Numbered from the stretch's first letter, positions 14,765-24,617 are shown. The stretch: DNA of 26,840 bases from an uncultured Pleurocapsa sp. (GCA_937884735.1 CAKZYI010000461.1:1-26840); one strand, 5' to 3'. The notes: generated by a model from the sequence alone, not told the origin. Numbers and translations are program-made.

Positions 14765-16282
14765 ATGACTAAAACAATATTATTTTTGCTTGGTATTGCT
14801 TTTAGTATTGCAGCAATCGTTGAAATAAGTCTTACAGGTAAATGGTCAGTAATCTCAATTTTGTTTCTAACTGTAGGTATCATTCTATTGATTTTTAGTT
14901 TGTGGTTGTTAGGAAAAAAACAGCGGTTTTGGCATAAACATTTCATTAAAAAAAGTACTAAAGCCATAACTATTACTACAGTTATTTTAATTATTGTCAG
15001 TTCAATTAACGTTCTGGCAATTCGCTATAATCGACGTTGGGACTTGACAGAACATCAAATTTATGGGCTTTCCCCCCTATCTCAGGCAGTTGTTAAAAAA
15101 TTAGAACAACCTTTGGAAATATTAGTATTTGATCGCAATATTGAGCCTAGTTTAGAAAATTTACTGAAAAAATATCAGCGTATTAATACACAATTTCAGT
15201 TTAGATTTATTAATCCAGAACAAGAATTAGGACGTGAATTGGCAAGACAGTATGGTGTTCAATCTTTAGGCGAAATATATTTACAGTATAGAAACAAAAG
15301 ACAAAAATTAAATATCGACAATACCAACTCAACAAAAACCATAACCGAAGCTCAATTAACCAATAGTATCGAAAAAATAAAACGAGAACGTGCGGTAAAC
15401 ATTTACTTTCTTCAAGGACACGGCGAAGCTCCTAATCAGCTAATTGAAAGAGGAATAGCGCAAATTGTCACTAGTCTAGAAGATAAAGGTAACAATATTT
15501 GGGAATTGAATCTTGCTAGCAGTGGCAAAATTCCTAATGATGCTGACCTGATTGTTATTGCGGGTGCAACTAGAAAACTTCTAAATGGGGAGTTAAATAG
15601 TTTACAGACATATTTGTCCGCTGGTGGAAACTTATTACTATTACTATCTCCCAATGTCTATCTGGGCATTGACCCTTTATTACAAGAGTGGGGTATCGAA
15701 CTAGACAATAGATTAGTGGTAGATGGTTCTGGTTCTGGTGAAATTATGGGTTTTGGGCCAGGAGTAGCCATCGTTAATAACTATGGAGACCATCCTATTA
15801 CAGCCAGTTTTGGTAAAGGAATTTCTATATTTCCTGAGTCCAGACCTCTTAAAGTTCTAGAAAAAACTGGAATCAAACATACTCCTTTAGCAATTACCAA
15901 CGAACAAACTTGGGCAGAAAGCGACTTAAAAAACGAAGAAATTACCTTTGACTCAACAAAAGACCTCTCTGGCCCATTAAATCTGGCGATCGCTTTGGAA
16001 AGGAAACAGCCAAAAGTTTCTCGTGTAGTGGTTTTCGGCAGCTCTACCTTTGCTACTAATGGCTGGTTTGAGCAGCAGCTTAATGGCGACATAACTATCA
16101 ATTCTATCAATTGGTTACTAGGAGAAGACAGAGAGATACTAGCAATTCAACCCCGTGACTCTTCTAACCGTCGTATTAATCTCAGTTCCACACAAACAAA
16201 AATAATTAATTGGTTAGCACTGCTAATTATCCCTTGTATAGCCTTAATTGCTGCTTTTTTTGTTTGGTATCAAAGTCGTTAA
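14765..16282 (+). CDS. GldG-family auxiliary protein of an ABC transporter
   Basis: A 505-residue membrane protein of the GldG/ABC auxiliary family (PF09822-like). Two N-terminal helices (about 4-22 and 27-48) and a third at about 68-86 (ITITTVILIIVSSINVLAIRYN) lead into RRWDLTEHQIYGLSPLSQAV, the family hallmark. A large extracytoplasmic domain follows, with NIYFLQGHGEAP, a mixed alpha/beta region and GGNLLLLLSPN. A final helix at about 480-500 anchors the C-terminus. It lies 28 bp after the permease gene. A tiny six-codon frame starting at 14748 ends in TGA overlapping this gene's ATG, which might couple translation. In many cyanobacteria I expect a DUF4340 gene next; none is present here. 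Confidence 0.87.
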   Translation: MTKTILFLLGIAFSIAAIVEISLTGKWSVISILFLTVGIILLIFSLWLLGKKQRFWHKHFIKKSTKAITITTVILIIVSSINVLAIRYNRRWDLTEHQIYGLSPLSQAVVKKLEQPLEILVFDRNIEPSLENLLKKYQRINTQFQFRFINPEQELGRELARQYGVQSLGEIYLQYRNKRQKLNIDNTNSTKTITEAQLTNSIEKIKRERAVNIYFLQGHGEAPNQLIERGIAQIVTSLEDKGNNIWELNLASSGKIPNDADLIVIAGATRKLLNGELNSLQTYLSAGGNLLLLLSPNVYLGIDPLLQEWGIELDNRLVVDGSGSGEIMGFGPGVAIVNNYGDHPITASFGKGISIFPESRPLKVLEKTGIKHTPLAITNEQTWAESDLKNEEITFDSTKDLSGPLNLAIALERKQPKVSRVVVFGSSTFATNGWFEQQLNGDITINSINWLLGEDREILAIQPRDSSNRRINLSSTQTKIINWLALLIIPCIALIAAFFVWYQSR

Positions 16283-16849
16283 ACCATAGTTTAAAATTGC
16301 TCATTATTAAAAATATGTTTATCAAATAAAAAATAATGTATTTTGAGCAAAATATGTAATAAACTTTGTCCCAATGAACACTTAAGTAAATATCATGGTG
16401 CAGTATATAAATAACTTACCGTTACTTTTGAAATGAACGATATAAGTTACACATCTACTTTTTTCTACGGATTGATATTTCTAAATACGTTAGGCAGAAC
16501 AATAATATCTCCTATTATTTTTATTTAAAGTACATATTTACACCTAAGTTATCATTAATAATAAATGATATATTTGACTTAAAATGTTGATTATAGAAAT
16601 CAATTAAATTACTTTGATTGACCCTCGTTCAAATGAGAATCATAATAGAGGTAAAACAACTATATTCAAAATATATGTTTGGTCACTTTTTAATATTTTC
16701 ATACTATTTCACCTCAACTTTACTAAAACTTTAAGGTATCCACCTGTCTATTCGCCTATAAATTTTTTATAACAGTAAATGTAAATACTAAAAAATAAAC
16801 TTTAAGAAAAGGCGCAACCTAGCTTAGATTACGTTTAAGGAAAACACTT
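16283..16849. other. Long AT-rich spacer upstream of the polysaccharide cluster
   Basis: No gene is visible in these 567 bp. TTGCTCA (16297-16303) and TGAGCAA (16344-16350) could close a long A/T-rich stem-loop after the GldG gene, perhaps a weak terminator, but no T-tract follows. The rest is likely promoter and leader for the cluster; the best promoter candidate is listed separately. Confidence 0.45.
16618..16646 (+). promoter_or_regulatory. Sigma70-type promoter candidate for the polysaccharide cluster
   Basis: TTGACC (16618-16623) and CATAAT (16641-16646) are each one base off consensus and are spaced by exactly 17 bp. Transcription would start near 16653, giving a leader of about 195 nt before the wzc-like gene, whose ATG is preceded by AAGGAAA. 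Confidence 0.5.
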
Positions 16850-19042
16850 ATGACTAACTTGCAAAAAGAAAATAGTTCTTATTCTAATCCCAGAGGGGAA
16901 CTGGATTTTAATATAGGGGAGTATTTACTAAAACTAAAGCGACGTTGGATACCAGCGTTGGCTGTATTTATGTTTACTGTTGGTACAACCGCCTTTCTAA
17001 CTAGTTTTTTAGAAAAAACATATAAATCTGAAGGAAAAATTCTATTTAAGAAAAATCCTACCCTAATCAAAGGTATTGGAACTGAAGTAAAAGAACTAGA
17101 GTCAATTCTGGTCAATCAAACTCCCCTTAGCACTGAAAAAATAAGAATCACTTCCGAACCAGTTATTCAACAAACTATCGATCAGCTAAAGTTAGAAAAC
17201 GCCGAAGGAGAACCATTAAGACCTAAGGATTTTGCTAAACGATTGAATGTGGAAATAGTTGGAGGAACTGATGTTATTTCTTTGTCCTACAAAGATCCAG
17301 ATCCTGTTACTGCCTCCAAGGTAGTCAACACTCTAATGGATGTATACATTGAGGAGCAAATTAACAGCAGCATATCAACAACAGCCAATGCTAGTGCTTT
17401 TATCGACCAAACACTACCTAAAGTAGAAAATAAACTTCAATCCTTAGAATCCAGTCTGCAAAATTTCTATGAGAAAAATCAAATTGTAGACCTACAAGAA
17501 GAAAAAAGAATCTTAGTCGGAGAACTCGGCAATCTCAACCGCCAAATATCTACAGTTGGAGCAGAACTAAAGGGTAAACAAGCTCAAGCTGCCAATATTC
17601 AAAATCAACTAGGTTTAAATTTAAACCAGGCAGTCCGAGCAGATCAGCTAGCAAATACACCCCAAGTCCAGAGTATTATTGAGCAGCTAGGAGCGACCGA
17701 AACTCAGCTATCTCAAGAACGCCAAAGATTTAATGATAATCATCCCGTAGTCGCTAGTCTTAATGAGAAAAAACAAGCTTTAAACTCTCAATTACAACAG
17801 CTAATTCGCCAATATGTTGGCGCACAAGTTTCCACAGGATTATTACAGAGTGGAAATAACATCAAGGATAATCAGCTAGAAAGATTTATTAATATCAAAA
17901 TAGAAGAGTTGAGCTTGCAAACACAGGTATCAGCTCTCGATCAATATAGAAATGTATATGAAAAAAGAAGTAGCCAAATCCCTCGCCTAGAAAAACAAGA
18001 GCAAACTCTACTCAGACAGGTTGAAACTGCTCGCGATAGTTTCGGAACTCTATTAGCTAATAAAGAAAATCTAGCAATACAAAAAAATGAAACAACGGCA
18101 AATGCTGAAGTTATAGAATTAGGGCAAGTTCCCGAAGAAGGTAGCACTGGAAGAGTTGCATTATTAACTTTGGGCATTTTAATGGGATTGTTTTTATCTA
18201 ATATCACTGCAATTCTGCTGGAAATGCAAGATCGTACTCTAAAAACTATTCCTGAAGTTAAGCAAAAATTCTCCTATCAAGTTTTAGGAATCGTCCCATT
18301 AGATAATCTACAAGAGTCTCAAGGAGGAATTGTTGTCCAAAGAGAACCTGATTCTTTTGCCAGTGAAGTCTATCGCATGATTCAAACTAATCTCAAATTT
18401 TTGGCGGTTAAACGACAACCAAAAGTAATTTTGATGACTAGTTCAGTCCCTGGAGAAGGAAAATCCACTGTATCTGCCAACCTGGCAGCAGCAATGGCTC
18501 AGTTAGGTCGCAAAGTTTTACTGATAGACGGAGATTTAAGAAAAGCTTCTCAACACGAACTGTGGCAAGTAAGCAATAAATCAGGAGTTAAAGATGTAGT
18601 AGCCCACAAAACTCCTTTAGCCAAAGTTGTTACTCAACCAATGAAACAGCTAGATTTGTTAACCGCAGGAATCATTGCGCCCAATCCTTTAGCTTTGTTA
18701 GATTCATCTGAAATGAGCGAATTAGTGGCAAGTGCGAGAAAAGAATATGAATTAATAATTATTGACGCACCTCCGTTAGCCGTTACAGCAGATGTTCTAA
18801 CCCTTAGTAAATTGGTTGATGGTATCGTCTTTGTGAGTAGACCTGGAGTAGTGGAAACCGAAAGTGCAGAACTTGCTCAGGAAACCGTTGCTAATGCTAA
18901 TCTATCCCAGAAAGTTTTAGGAATGGTAATCAATGGTGTCAAACCCAATGAATTTGACCGCTACTCCTATCATGCCAAATACAGCAAAAACTATTTCTCT
19001 GGTTCTAGCGGAAGTAGTCCTTCTAAAACTGCCCCTGCTTAA
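16850..19042 (+). CDS. Polysaccharide biosynthesis tyrosine autokinase (Wzc/BY-kinase)
   Basis: A 730-residue polysaccharide co-polymerase fused to a bacterial tyrosine kinase; it controls chain length and export of exopolysaccharide. N-terminal Wzz-like domain: first helix at about 33-53 (RRWIPALAVFMFTVG), long periplasmic coiled coil at about 190-420, and second helix at about 436-457. The cytoplasmic kinase domain has Walker A SSVPGEGKST (about 530-540), Walker A' VLLIDGDLRKAS (about 555-566) and Walker B ELIIIDAPPLAVTADV (about 632-646). The C-terminus carries a tyrosine cluster (DRYSYHAKYSKNYF) followed by a Ser/Gly tail; these are the expected autophosphorylation sites. AAGGAAA lies 8 nt before the ATG. 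It is the first gene of the cluster and the kinase and co-polymerase parts are fused, as in Proteobacteria. Confidence 0.92.
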   Translation: MTNLQKENSSYSNPRGELDFNIGEYLLKLKRRWIPALAVFMFTVGTTAFLTSFLEKTYKSEGKILFKKNPTLIKGIGTEVKELESILVNQTPLSTEKIRITSEPVIQQTIDQLKLENAEGEPLRPKDFAKRLNVEIVGGTDVISLSYKDPDPVTASKVVNTLMDVYIEEQINSSISTTANASAFIDQTLPKVENKLQSLESSLQNFYEKNQIVDLQEEKRILVGELGNLNRQISTVGAELKGKQAQAANIQNQLGLNLNQAVRADQLANTPQVQSIIEQLGATETQLSQERQRFNDNHPVVASLNEKKQALNSQLQQLIRQYVGAQVSTGLLQSGNNIKDNQLERFINIKIEELSLQTQVSALDQYRNVYEKRSSQIPRLEKQEQTLLRQVETARDSFGTLLANKENLAIQKNETTANAEVIELGQVPEEGSTGRVALLTLGILMGLFLSNITAILLEMQDRTLKTIPEVKQKFSYQVLGIVPLDNLQESQGGIVVQREPDSFASEVYRMIQTNLKFLAVKRQPKVILMTSSVPGEGKSTVSANLAAAMAQLGRKVLLIDGDLRKASQHELWQVSNKSGVKDVVAHKTPLAKVVTQPMKQLDLLTAGIIAPNPLALLDSSEMSELVASARKEYELIIIDAPPLAVTADVLTLSKLVDGIVFVSRPGVVETESAELAQETVANANLSQKVLGMVINGVKPNEFDRYSYHAKYSKNYFSGSSGSSPSKTAPA

Positions 19043-19115
19043 AATTACATAATTTTGGCATTTGTTTCGTAAATAAAAATAATTTCAAACAATTACTCTA
19101 TTATTTTTGGGAAAA

Positions 19116-20798
19116 ATGAAAAAATCAACTATTGTTATCGGCTTAGATGCAGGCGAACCCAGACTGATTGAAGAGTGGATGGCTGCGGGACACTTGCCTA
19201 ATTTGAGCAAGATTACCAAAGAAGGGTCTTACAGTCGTTTGAATAATACCGTTGAGTATTGTGGTAAGTCTACAGAATATTCCACCACAGAACCTCTATG
19301 GGCAACCTTTAACACAGGATGTCGTCCAGATACCCTGGGCTATTGGGATACAGCAGCATATAATCCAGATAATTATGGAATTATTTGTGATGTAGTTGAA
19401 AGTGGTTATGACTACAAAGAATTTGCTCCTTTCTATGCTTTGGGTAAAGATTATAAAGTTGCAGTATTAGACGTTCCTGTTACAACTCTTTCCAACGATA
19501 TTAATGGACCTCAGATCCTTGGCTGGGGTGGTCACTATCCATATACAGTGAGTGCTTCTAATCCTCCTCAGCTTTTTCCTGAAATCATTGAAAAATATGG
19601 TAAAAATCCTGTTTTACACAACGACAATGGACTATGGTGGAATCCTGAATACGTCCAGTGGGTAGAAAATGCCTGTAAAGAAAGTATAGAAGGTCACTCT
19701 GCGATCGCTCGTGAGATGCTAAAACAAGATAACTGGGATTTGTTCCTGATGGTATTTGGCGAAACTCACACCATTGGTCATGATGTGTATAACTACAGCC
19801 AAGATGACCATGCAGTATATAATCACTTAACTCAAAATGGTACTAGAGAAGAAGATCCAGTATTAAACACCTATAAGAGGGTTGATACTGCTATTGGCGA
19901 AATTTTAGCAGAAGCACCTGAAGATGCCAATATAGTTTGCTTTTCAGCTCATGGTATGGCTGGTAACTTCACTGACCTTTTGAGCATGGCAGTATTACCA
20001 GAGTTACTATATCGCCTAAATTATGGCAAAGCTGCTCTTGCACCAGGGAAAGTAGGCGCCGATCCTGGGCCTATTGTTACCAAGCCAATTCGCAACTCTT
20101 GGCCTGGGGAAATTTGGAGTCAGGTACACGAACCAAACCCGATTAAAAAACTATTTCGCACCTGGACTCATAAGAAATTTTTACGTGGCAAAAAGCATGG
20201 TTTACTTTCTCCCTATAGTCTTCTCGACGAGCCTATCGAACATGATGTGGCTATGGGCTGGATGCCTGGAATGTGGTATTCACACCTATGGCCTGAAATG
20301 AAAGCATTTGCTTTACCCGCGTTTACCAATGGTCATATACGCATTAACCTAAAAGGTAGAGAAAGGGATGGAGTAGTTGAGCCTAATGAATATTTTGCCT
20401 TGTGTGATGAAATAGCCGAAATTCTTTACGAGTTGGTAGATGGTAGAACTGGCAAAAAAATAGTTAAGCAAGTAGTCAAAACTCGCACTACTCCTCTAGA
20501 TGATAATCCCAAGTTGCCTGATGCCGATATTGTAGTTATCTGGCAAGAGCCAATGACTGATGTAGTAGATAGTCCCAAATTAGGACGAATTGGTCCTCTA
20601 ACTCACTGTCGCGCTGGCGGTCACAAAGGTCAAGGATTTATCGCTGCCAAAGGACCTGATATTCCTGCTGGATTTGACCTGTCTGGTGGGGAAGCAGTAG
20701 ATCTTGCTCCAACAATTTTAAATCTAATGAATGCTGACATTCCAGAACATTTGGATGGAAAACCTTTGATTCAAGGCATTCCTAGTTCAGCTTGCTAA
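19116..20798 (+). CDS. Alkaline-phosphatase-superfamily protein (predicted phosphodiesterase/phosphohydrolase)
   Basis: A 560-residue enzyme of the AlkP superfamily, type I phosphodiesterase/nucleotide pyrophosphatase branch, which hydrolyses or transfers phosphate esters using two metals. Metal and nucleophile regions visible: VIGLDAGEP (D11), STTEPLWATFNTG with a candidate nucleophilic Thr near 57-58, FGETHTIGHDVYNYSQDDH, VCFSAHGM, and GGHKGQGFIAAKGPDI near the C-terminus, ending VDLAPTILNLMNADIPEHLDG. There is no signal peptide or transmembrane helix, so it is probably cytoplasmic. The frame opens at a TTG at 19107, but the ATG at 19116 fits the family start. It sits 73 bp after the wzc-like gene and is followed by a terminator-like hairpin. 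The substrate is unknown; a lipid-linked or nucleotide sugar phosphate is a guess from context. Confidence 0.82.
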   Translation: MKKSTIVIGLDAGEPRLIEEWMAAGHLPNLSKITKEGSYSRLNNTVEYCGKSTEYSTTEPLWATFNTGCRPDTLGYWDTAAYNPDNYGIICDVVESGYDYKEFAPFYALGKDYKVAVLDVPVTTLSNDINGPQILGWGGHYPYTVSASNPPQLFPEIIEKYGKNPVLHNDNGLWWNPEYVQWVENACKESIEGHSAIAREMLKQDNWDLFLMVFGETHTIGHDVYNYSQDDHAVYNHLTQNGTREEDPVLNTYKRVDTAIGEILAEAPEDANIVCFSAHGMAGNFTDLLSMAVLPELLYRLNYGKAALAPGKVGADPGPIVTKPIRNSWPGEIWSQVHEPNPIKKLFRTWTHKKFLRGKKHGLLSPYSLLDEPIEHDVAMGWMPGMWYSHLWPEMKAFALPAFTNGHIRINLKGRERDGVVEPNEYFALCDEIAEILYELVDGRTGKKIVKQVVKTRTTPLDDNPKLPDADIVVIWQEPMTDVVDSPKLGRIGPLTHCRAGGHKGQGFIAAKGPDIPAGFDLSGGEAVDLAPTILNLMNADIPEHLDGKPLIQGIPSSAC

Positions 20799-20832
20799 GA
20801 GTAGCCGATAAGCCAAACAAAATAAATGTTTC

Positions 20833-20880
20833 AGTCACAAATTGACTTGTCATCTTTCGGCAAATCGGTTTGTGACTTTT
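20833..20880 (+). terminator. Intrinsic-terminator-like hairpin after the AlkP-family gene
   Basis: AGTCACAAA (20833-20841) pairs perfectly with TTTGTGACT (20869-20877) around a 27-nt loop that can fold further, and TTTT follows. It would reduce read-through from the first two cluster genes into the glycosyltransferase gene. Confidence 0.6.
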
Positions 20881-20907
20881 ACAAAATCTTTCTAATTAAC
20901 TAGACAA

Positions 20908-21858
20908 ATGAAACCTGAAGTATCAGTAATTATACCTGCCTATAACTGCGAAGATTATATTGCTCAAGCTTTAGAATCCGTTTTTGCTCAAACCTGCTGT
21001 AGTTTTGAAATTATTGTGGTGGACGATGCTTCTACTGACTCTACCTTAGAAATTATTCGTAGTTTTAATGACACGCGACTCAAAGTTATTACCAATCAAC
21101 ATAATTGTGGAGTAAGCAGCGTGCGTAACTACGGGATTCAAAAAGCTCAGGGTGATTGGATTGCTTTGTTGGATTCTGATGACTGGTATGCACCAGAACG
21201 ATTGGAACATCTGCTAAAAATTGCAGTGGAGCAAAATGCCGACCTAGTTGCCGATGACTTGTTTATGATTCGCGATCGCGAGCAATATCCTTGGAGTACT
21301 TTATTACAGGAAAATAAGCTACCCAGAGATGCGATCGAATTAGTTGATGCGGCGAGATTTGTTGCCACCGATCGCCCTTCTCCAATTAATGCTCCTAGAA
21401 ATTGGAGTTTTGGCTACACAAAACCATTAATAAGAAGAGAGTTTTTACTCAAGCACAATATTAAATACGACGAGTCTATCAAAGTGGGAGAAGACTTTGT
21501 TCTTTATTTAGAATGTTTGCAACGCAAGGGGCGTTTTTTACTAGTGCCTAAACCCTATTATTATTATCGCACTCGTGAAGTATCTCTTTCTACTAGAAAG
21601 CCTACTGAATATTTAGCCCAATCTTGTGAAATTACTCAACATTTTATCGATCAAGAAGAGACCTTAAAAGATATAGATCGGCAGCTTTTAAAAGTAATGT
21701 ATCAAAACATAGATATCTTCCAAAAAAGGCTCACATACTATCGTACTGTAGAATACATTAAACAGAAAAAGGTTGTTCTTACCCTGATTCAAATTATTAA
21801 ATGCCCCTATATTTTGATATATTTTACCAATAAACTAATAACTTTTTTAGAGAATTAG
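20908..21858 (+). CDS. Family 2 glycosyltransferase
   Basis: A 316-residue GT-A fold inverting glycosyltransferase that adds a sugar from a nucleotide donor to a growing lipid-linked glycan. The N-terminus MKPEVSVIIPAYNCEDYI is the GT2 signature, with VVDDASTDST (first acidic motif) and the DXD-like metal site ALLDSDDWYAPERLE at about residues 87-101. VGEDFVLYLECLQ supplies the likely catalytic acidic ED segment near 193. The C-terminal 40 residues are basic and hydrophobic (ILIYFTNKLITF) and may touch the membrane. Sugar and linkage cannot be read from sequence. It is the only glycosyltransferase of the cluster in this window. Confidence 0.9.
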   Translation: MKPEVSVIIPAYNCEDYIAQALESVFAQTCCSFEIIVVDDASTDSTLEIIRSFNDTRLKVITNQHNCGVSSVRNYGIQKAQGDWIALLDSDDWYAPERLEHLLKIAVEQNADLVADDLFMIRDREQYPWSTLLQENKLPRDAIELVDAARFVATDRPSPINAPRNWSFGYTKPLIRREFLLKHNIKYDESIKVGEDFVLYLECLQRKGRFLLVPKPYYYYRTREVSLSTRKPTEYLAQSCEITQHFIDQEETLKDIDRQLLKVMYQNIDIFQKRLTYYRTVEYIKQKKVVLTLIQIIKCPYILIYFTNKLITFLEN

Positions 21859-22040
21859 ACTTTAGCTATTTCTTCTACTAAAGAAAATAAATATATAAAA
21901 TTAACCTATGAGTAATTAATATTAGCAATTTTGTTTATTACTTATTTACTAGGAACAAAGATCAAACTTCTCAAAAGCATTGCTTGGTTACATGCACTCA
22001 ATCAACCATATTTTATTTTTTAATACAGGGCCTGGATGTT

Positions 22041-23309
22041 ATGACGAAAAGCCAAAGCCATTATCTTAGAATTTTTGAATATATTTTTTCAATCTGTTCG
22101 TTAGTTCATATTTCTCAGGCTATTGCTCCTTTGATCTTGACCAACGGTTCTAGCGAGGGGGATGGAGTTGATGTTAGAGCTTTAGATCTATCTATCAATG
22201 CTAAAATCTCTTTATTAATTTACATTGTAACTTTCTGTTTATTAGCAATACGCTGGAAAAAAGTTTTAGGCACCCTTGCCAGCAATCAATCTCTTTGGGT
22301 GTTTTTAGGAGTACTTTGCTTTTCCTACTTCTGGTCTATAAATCCTGATCAAACCATAAGATTTGCAATTTATACCATTGGTACTACTGGTTTTGGACTA
22401 TATCTAGCAACTCGCTATACTTTGCCCGAACAGTTGACTCTACTTGCTTGGACTTATGGGCTACTGCTTATTTTGAGCATTTTGTTTGCAGTGGGATTGC
22501 CAAAGTATGGCTTAATGGGAGGTGTGCATGAAGGTGCTTTTCGAGGAGTATTTACACACAAAAACCAATTTGGCGCATTTATGGCACCAGGTGGAGTGGT
22601 TTTTCTCTTAAATGCTTTTAAAGGGGGCAAATATAGCTGGGTATATTGGATTCTTTTGATTTTAAGCTGCGCTACGATGGTTTGGTCTAGATCTACAACA
22701 GCATTGGGAACTTTTATTGTAATGCTTATGCTGTGTCTCATATATCGTATTTTTAGATGGCGTTATGAGGTAATGATATCGGCAATATTGGCAGTAACAA
22801 TAGTCAGTTTTACTGCCTTAATTTTGCTTTTTGGATTGGGTTCAGACTCTTTATTAGATCTAGTCGGCAAGGATGTAACGTTATCGGGGAGAACAGACAT
22901 CTGGAGCTATGTTTGGGATCAAATTCAACTACGTCCCTGGTTGGGTTATGGTTTGGCAGCCTTTTGGGATGGTTACAATGGGCCTTCAGGTTATGTTCAA
23001 TTAGCGATGAGGATAGCCGTAATTTATGCTCATAATGGTTTTCTTGATATCTGGCTTTCTGTAGGTTTTGTAGGTTTAGCCATTTTTGTACTGGGTTTTC
23101 TCAATACTACGATTCAATCTTTGACATTATTGAGAAAAACCAACTCCCCAGAAGGATTTTGGCCGCTGCTATTTCTGACATATATTTTGCTTTCTAACTT
23201 GACAGAAGGAACAATTTCGAACATGAATAGTTCTTTTTGGGCATTGTACGCTACTGTATCCTACTCTTTAGTCATAGCAAAGAATAATTACTATGCAATT
23301 TCTGAATAG
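22041..23309 (+). CDS. O-antigen ligase/polymerase family protein (Wzy-like)
   Basis: Polytopic membrane protein that polymerises lipid-linked repeat units on the outer face of the membrane (Wzy) or ligates them. About 422 residues with ten or more hydrophobic segments. The Wzy_C/O-antigen-ligase region is marked by GVFTHKNQFGAFMAPG, VWSRSTTALGTF and LSGRTDIWSYVWDQIQLRPWLGYGLAAFWDG, a pattern shared by many cyanobacterial members, followed by YAHNGFLDIWLSVGFVGL. The start chosen is the ATG at 22041 with GGA a few bases upstream; the frame is open to a TTG at 21984. It lies next to a flippase gene, which favours polymerase over ligase. Confidence 0.87.
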   Translation: MTKSQSHYLRIFEYIFSICSLVHISQAIAPLILTNGSSEGDGVDVRALDLSINAKISLLIYIVTFCLLAIRWKKVLGTLASNQSLWVFLGVLCFSYFWSINPDQTIRFAIYTIGTTGFGLYLATRYTLPEQLTLLAWTYGLLLILSILFAVGLPKYGLMGGVHEGAFRGVFTHKNQFGAFMAPGGVVFLLNAFKGGKYSWVYWILLILSCATMVWSRSTTALGTFIVMLMLCLIYRIFRWRYEVMISAILAVTIVSFTALILLFGLGSDSLLDLVGKDVTLSGRTDIWSYVWDQIQLRPWLGYGLAAFWDGYNGPSGYVQLAMRIAVIYAHNGFLDIWLSVGFVGLAIFVLGFLNTTIQSLTLLRKTNSPEGFWPLLFLTYILLSNLTEGTISNMNSSFWALYATVSYSLVIAKNNYYAISE

Positions 23310-23345
23310 TTTCAATATCAATATTCTCAACATGAAATAGAAGTC

Positions 23346-24617
23346 ATGAATCTAGCAGAAATTAGAATAAAAGCAGTAAATTTGTTTCAAAGTGGTTTAG
23401 CGCGAGATGCCTCATGGATGTTGATATCTAAGCTATTTAATGTAGTTATGCAGGCGGGATATTTTATTATTGTTGCTCGTTTGCTCGGAAAAGAAAATTA
23501 TGGTTCTTTTATTGTAATTACAGCGTCAGCATCAATTATTTTTCCTTTTCTGGCTTTAGGAAGCGAACATGTATTAGTCAAAAATGTTGCTACCAATAGA
23601 GCATCTTTTAGTACTTACTGGGGTAACACCCTAGTATTGTTAACTTCTAATGGAGCTTTTCTGACCATTATTCTATTGTTGTTATCACCTCTTATTTTTC
23701 CTCAAGATATTCAGTGGATAACTACGTTATTAATTTTGCTAGCTGACTTGATTTGTCTAGGACTTTTAGACATAAGCTACAAAGCTTTAGTTGCAGCCAG
23801 CATGGTTAAGAAAACAGCACAGTTGGGAATACTAAGCACTTGCGGTAAATTGTTGGCAGCACTATCTCTGTCTACGTTTTTTGCTCAACCTAATATTGCA
23901 GTGTGGAGTTATTTGTATCTTACTAGCTCGATAATTACTGCAACAATAGCAATTTTGGTAGTTAATAAGATGGTTGCCCCTCCACGACCTATATTTTCTG
24001 AGCTAAAGTCTAATATTGGTCAAGGTATATATTTTTCGATTAGTGCCTCAGCTAATAATATAAATGCTGGTTTAGATAAGTCTATGTTAGGCAAATTGTC
24101 CAATGTTGCCTCTGCTGGAATATACGGTTCTGCATATCGCTTCATAGACGTGGGAAATGTTCCTTTATTAGCTTTATTTGGAGCGAGTTACAAAAGATTT
24201 TTTCAGCATGGAGCGTCTGGCATTAAAGGTAGCTTAGACTTTGCCAAGCGTTTGCTACCCGTATTGACGCTCTATGCTGTGGGTAGCTTTCTTGGTTATT
24301 GGCTTCTCGCTCCATTCATTCCTGTAATTTTAGGAGAAGAGTATCGAGAGGCAATTGGAGCATTATTATGGCTATCTCCTCTACCTGCGATCGCCGCATT
24401 TCAATATCTAGCAGCAGATACATTAACAGGTTCAGGACATCAAAAAGCTCGAAGTATGGTGCAATTGGCTGCTGCAGTAGTTAATATTTCGTTGAATATA
24501 TGGTTAATTCCTCAGTTTTCTTGGAAAGGAGCAGCTTGGGCAACACTAATTTCAGATTCTTTAAGATTGATTTGCTTATGGTTAATAGTTTTTTGGTTAC
24601 GTCGCAAGGTACCTTAA
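23346..24617 (+). CDS. Polysaccharide flippase (Wzx-like, MOP superfamily)
   Basis: A 423-residue protein with about twelve hydrophobic segments that moves undecaprenyl-linked repeat units across the inner membrane. The first helix region, RDASWMLISKLFNVVMQAGYFIIVARLLGKENYGSF, is the typical Wzx/RfbX opening; LGSEHVLVKNVA and the central LDKSMLGKLSNVASAGIYGSAYRF are also characteristic of the family. The C-terminal half alternates helices with short basic loops and ends WLRRKVP. It starts 36 bp after the polymerase gene, probably in one transcript. The sugar repeat it handles is unknown. Confidence 0.9.
   Translation: MNLAEIRIKAVNLFQSGLARDASWMLISKLFNVVMQAGYFIIVARLLGKENYGSFIVITASASIIFPFLALGSEHVLVKNVATNRASFSTYWGNTLVLLTSNGAFLTIILLLLSPLIFPQDIQWITTLLILLADLICLGLLDISYKALVAASMVKKTAQLGILSTCGKLLAALSLSTFFAQPNIAVWSYLYLTSSIITATIAILVVNKMVAPPRPIFSELKSNIGQGIYFSISASANNINAGLDKSMLGKLSNVASAGIYGSAYRFIDVGNVPLLALFGASYKRFFQHGASGIKGSLDFAKRLLPVLTLYAVGSFLGYWLLAPFIPVILGEEYREAIGALLWLSPLPAIAAFQYLAADTLTGSGHQKARSMVQLAAAVVNISLNIWLIPQFSWKGAAWATLISDSLRLICLWLIVFWLRRKVP

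Noticed and set aside
16297..16350. Strong terminator after the GldG-like gene
   Set aside because: The 7-bp closing stem surrounds 40 bases of A/T-rich sequence and has no T-tract, so it could be chance.
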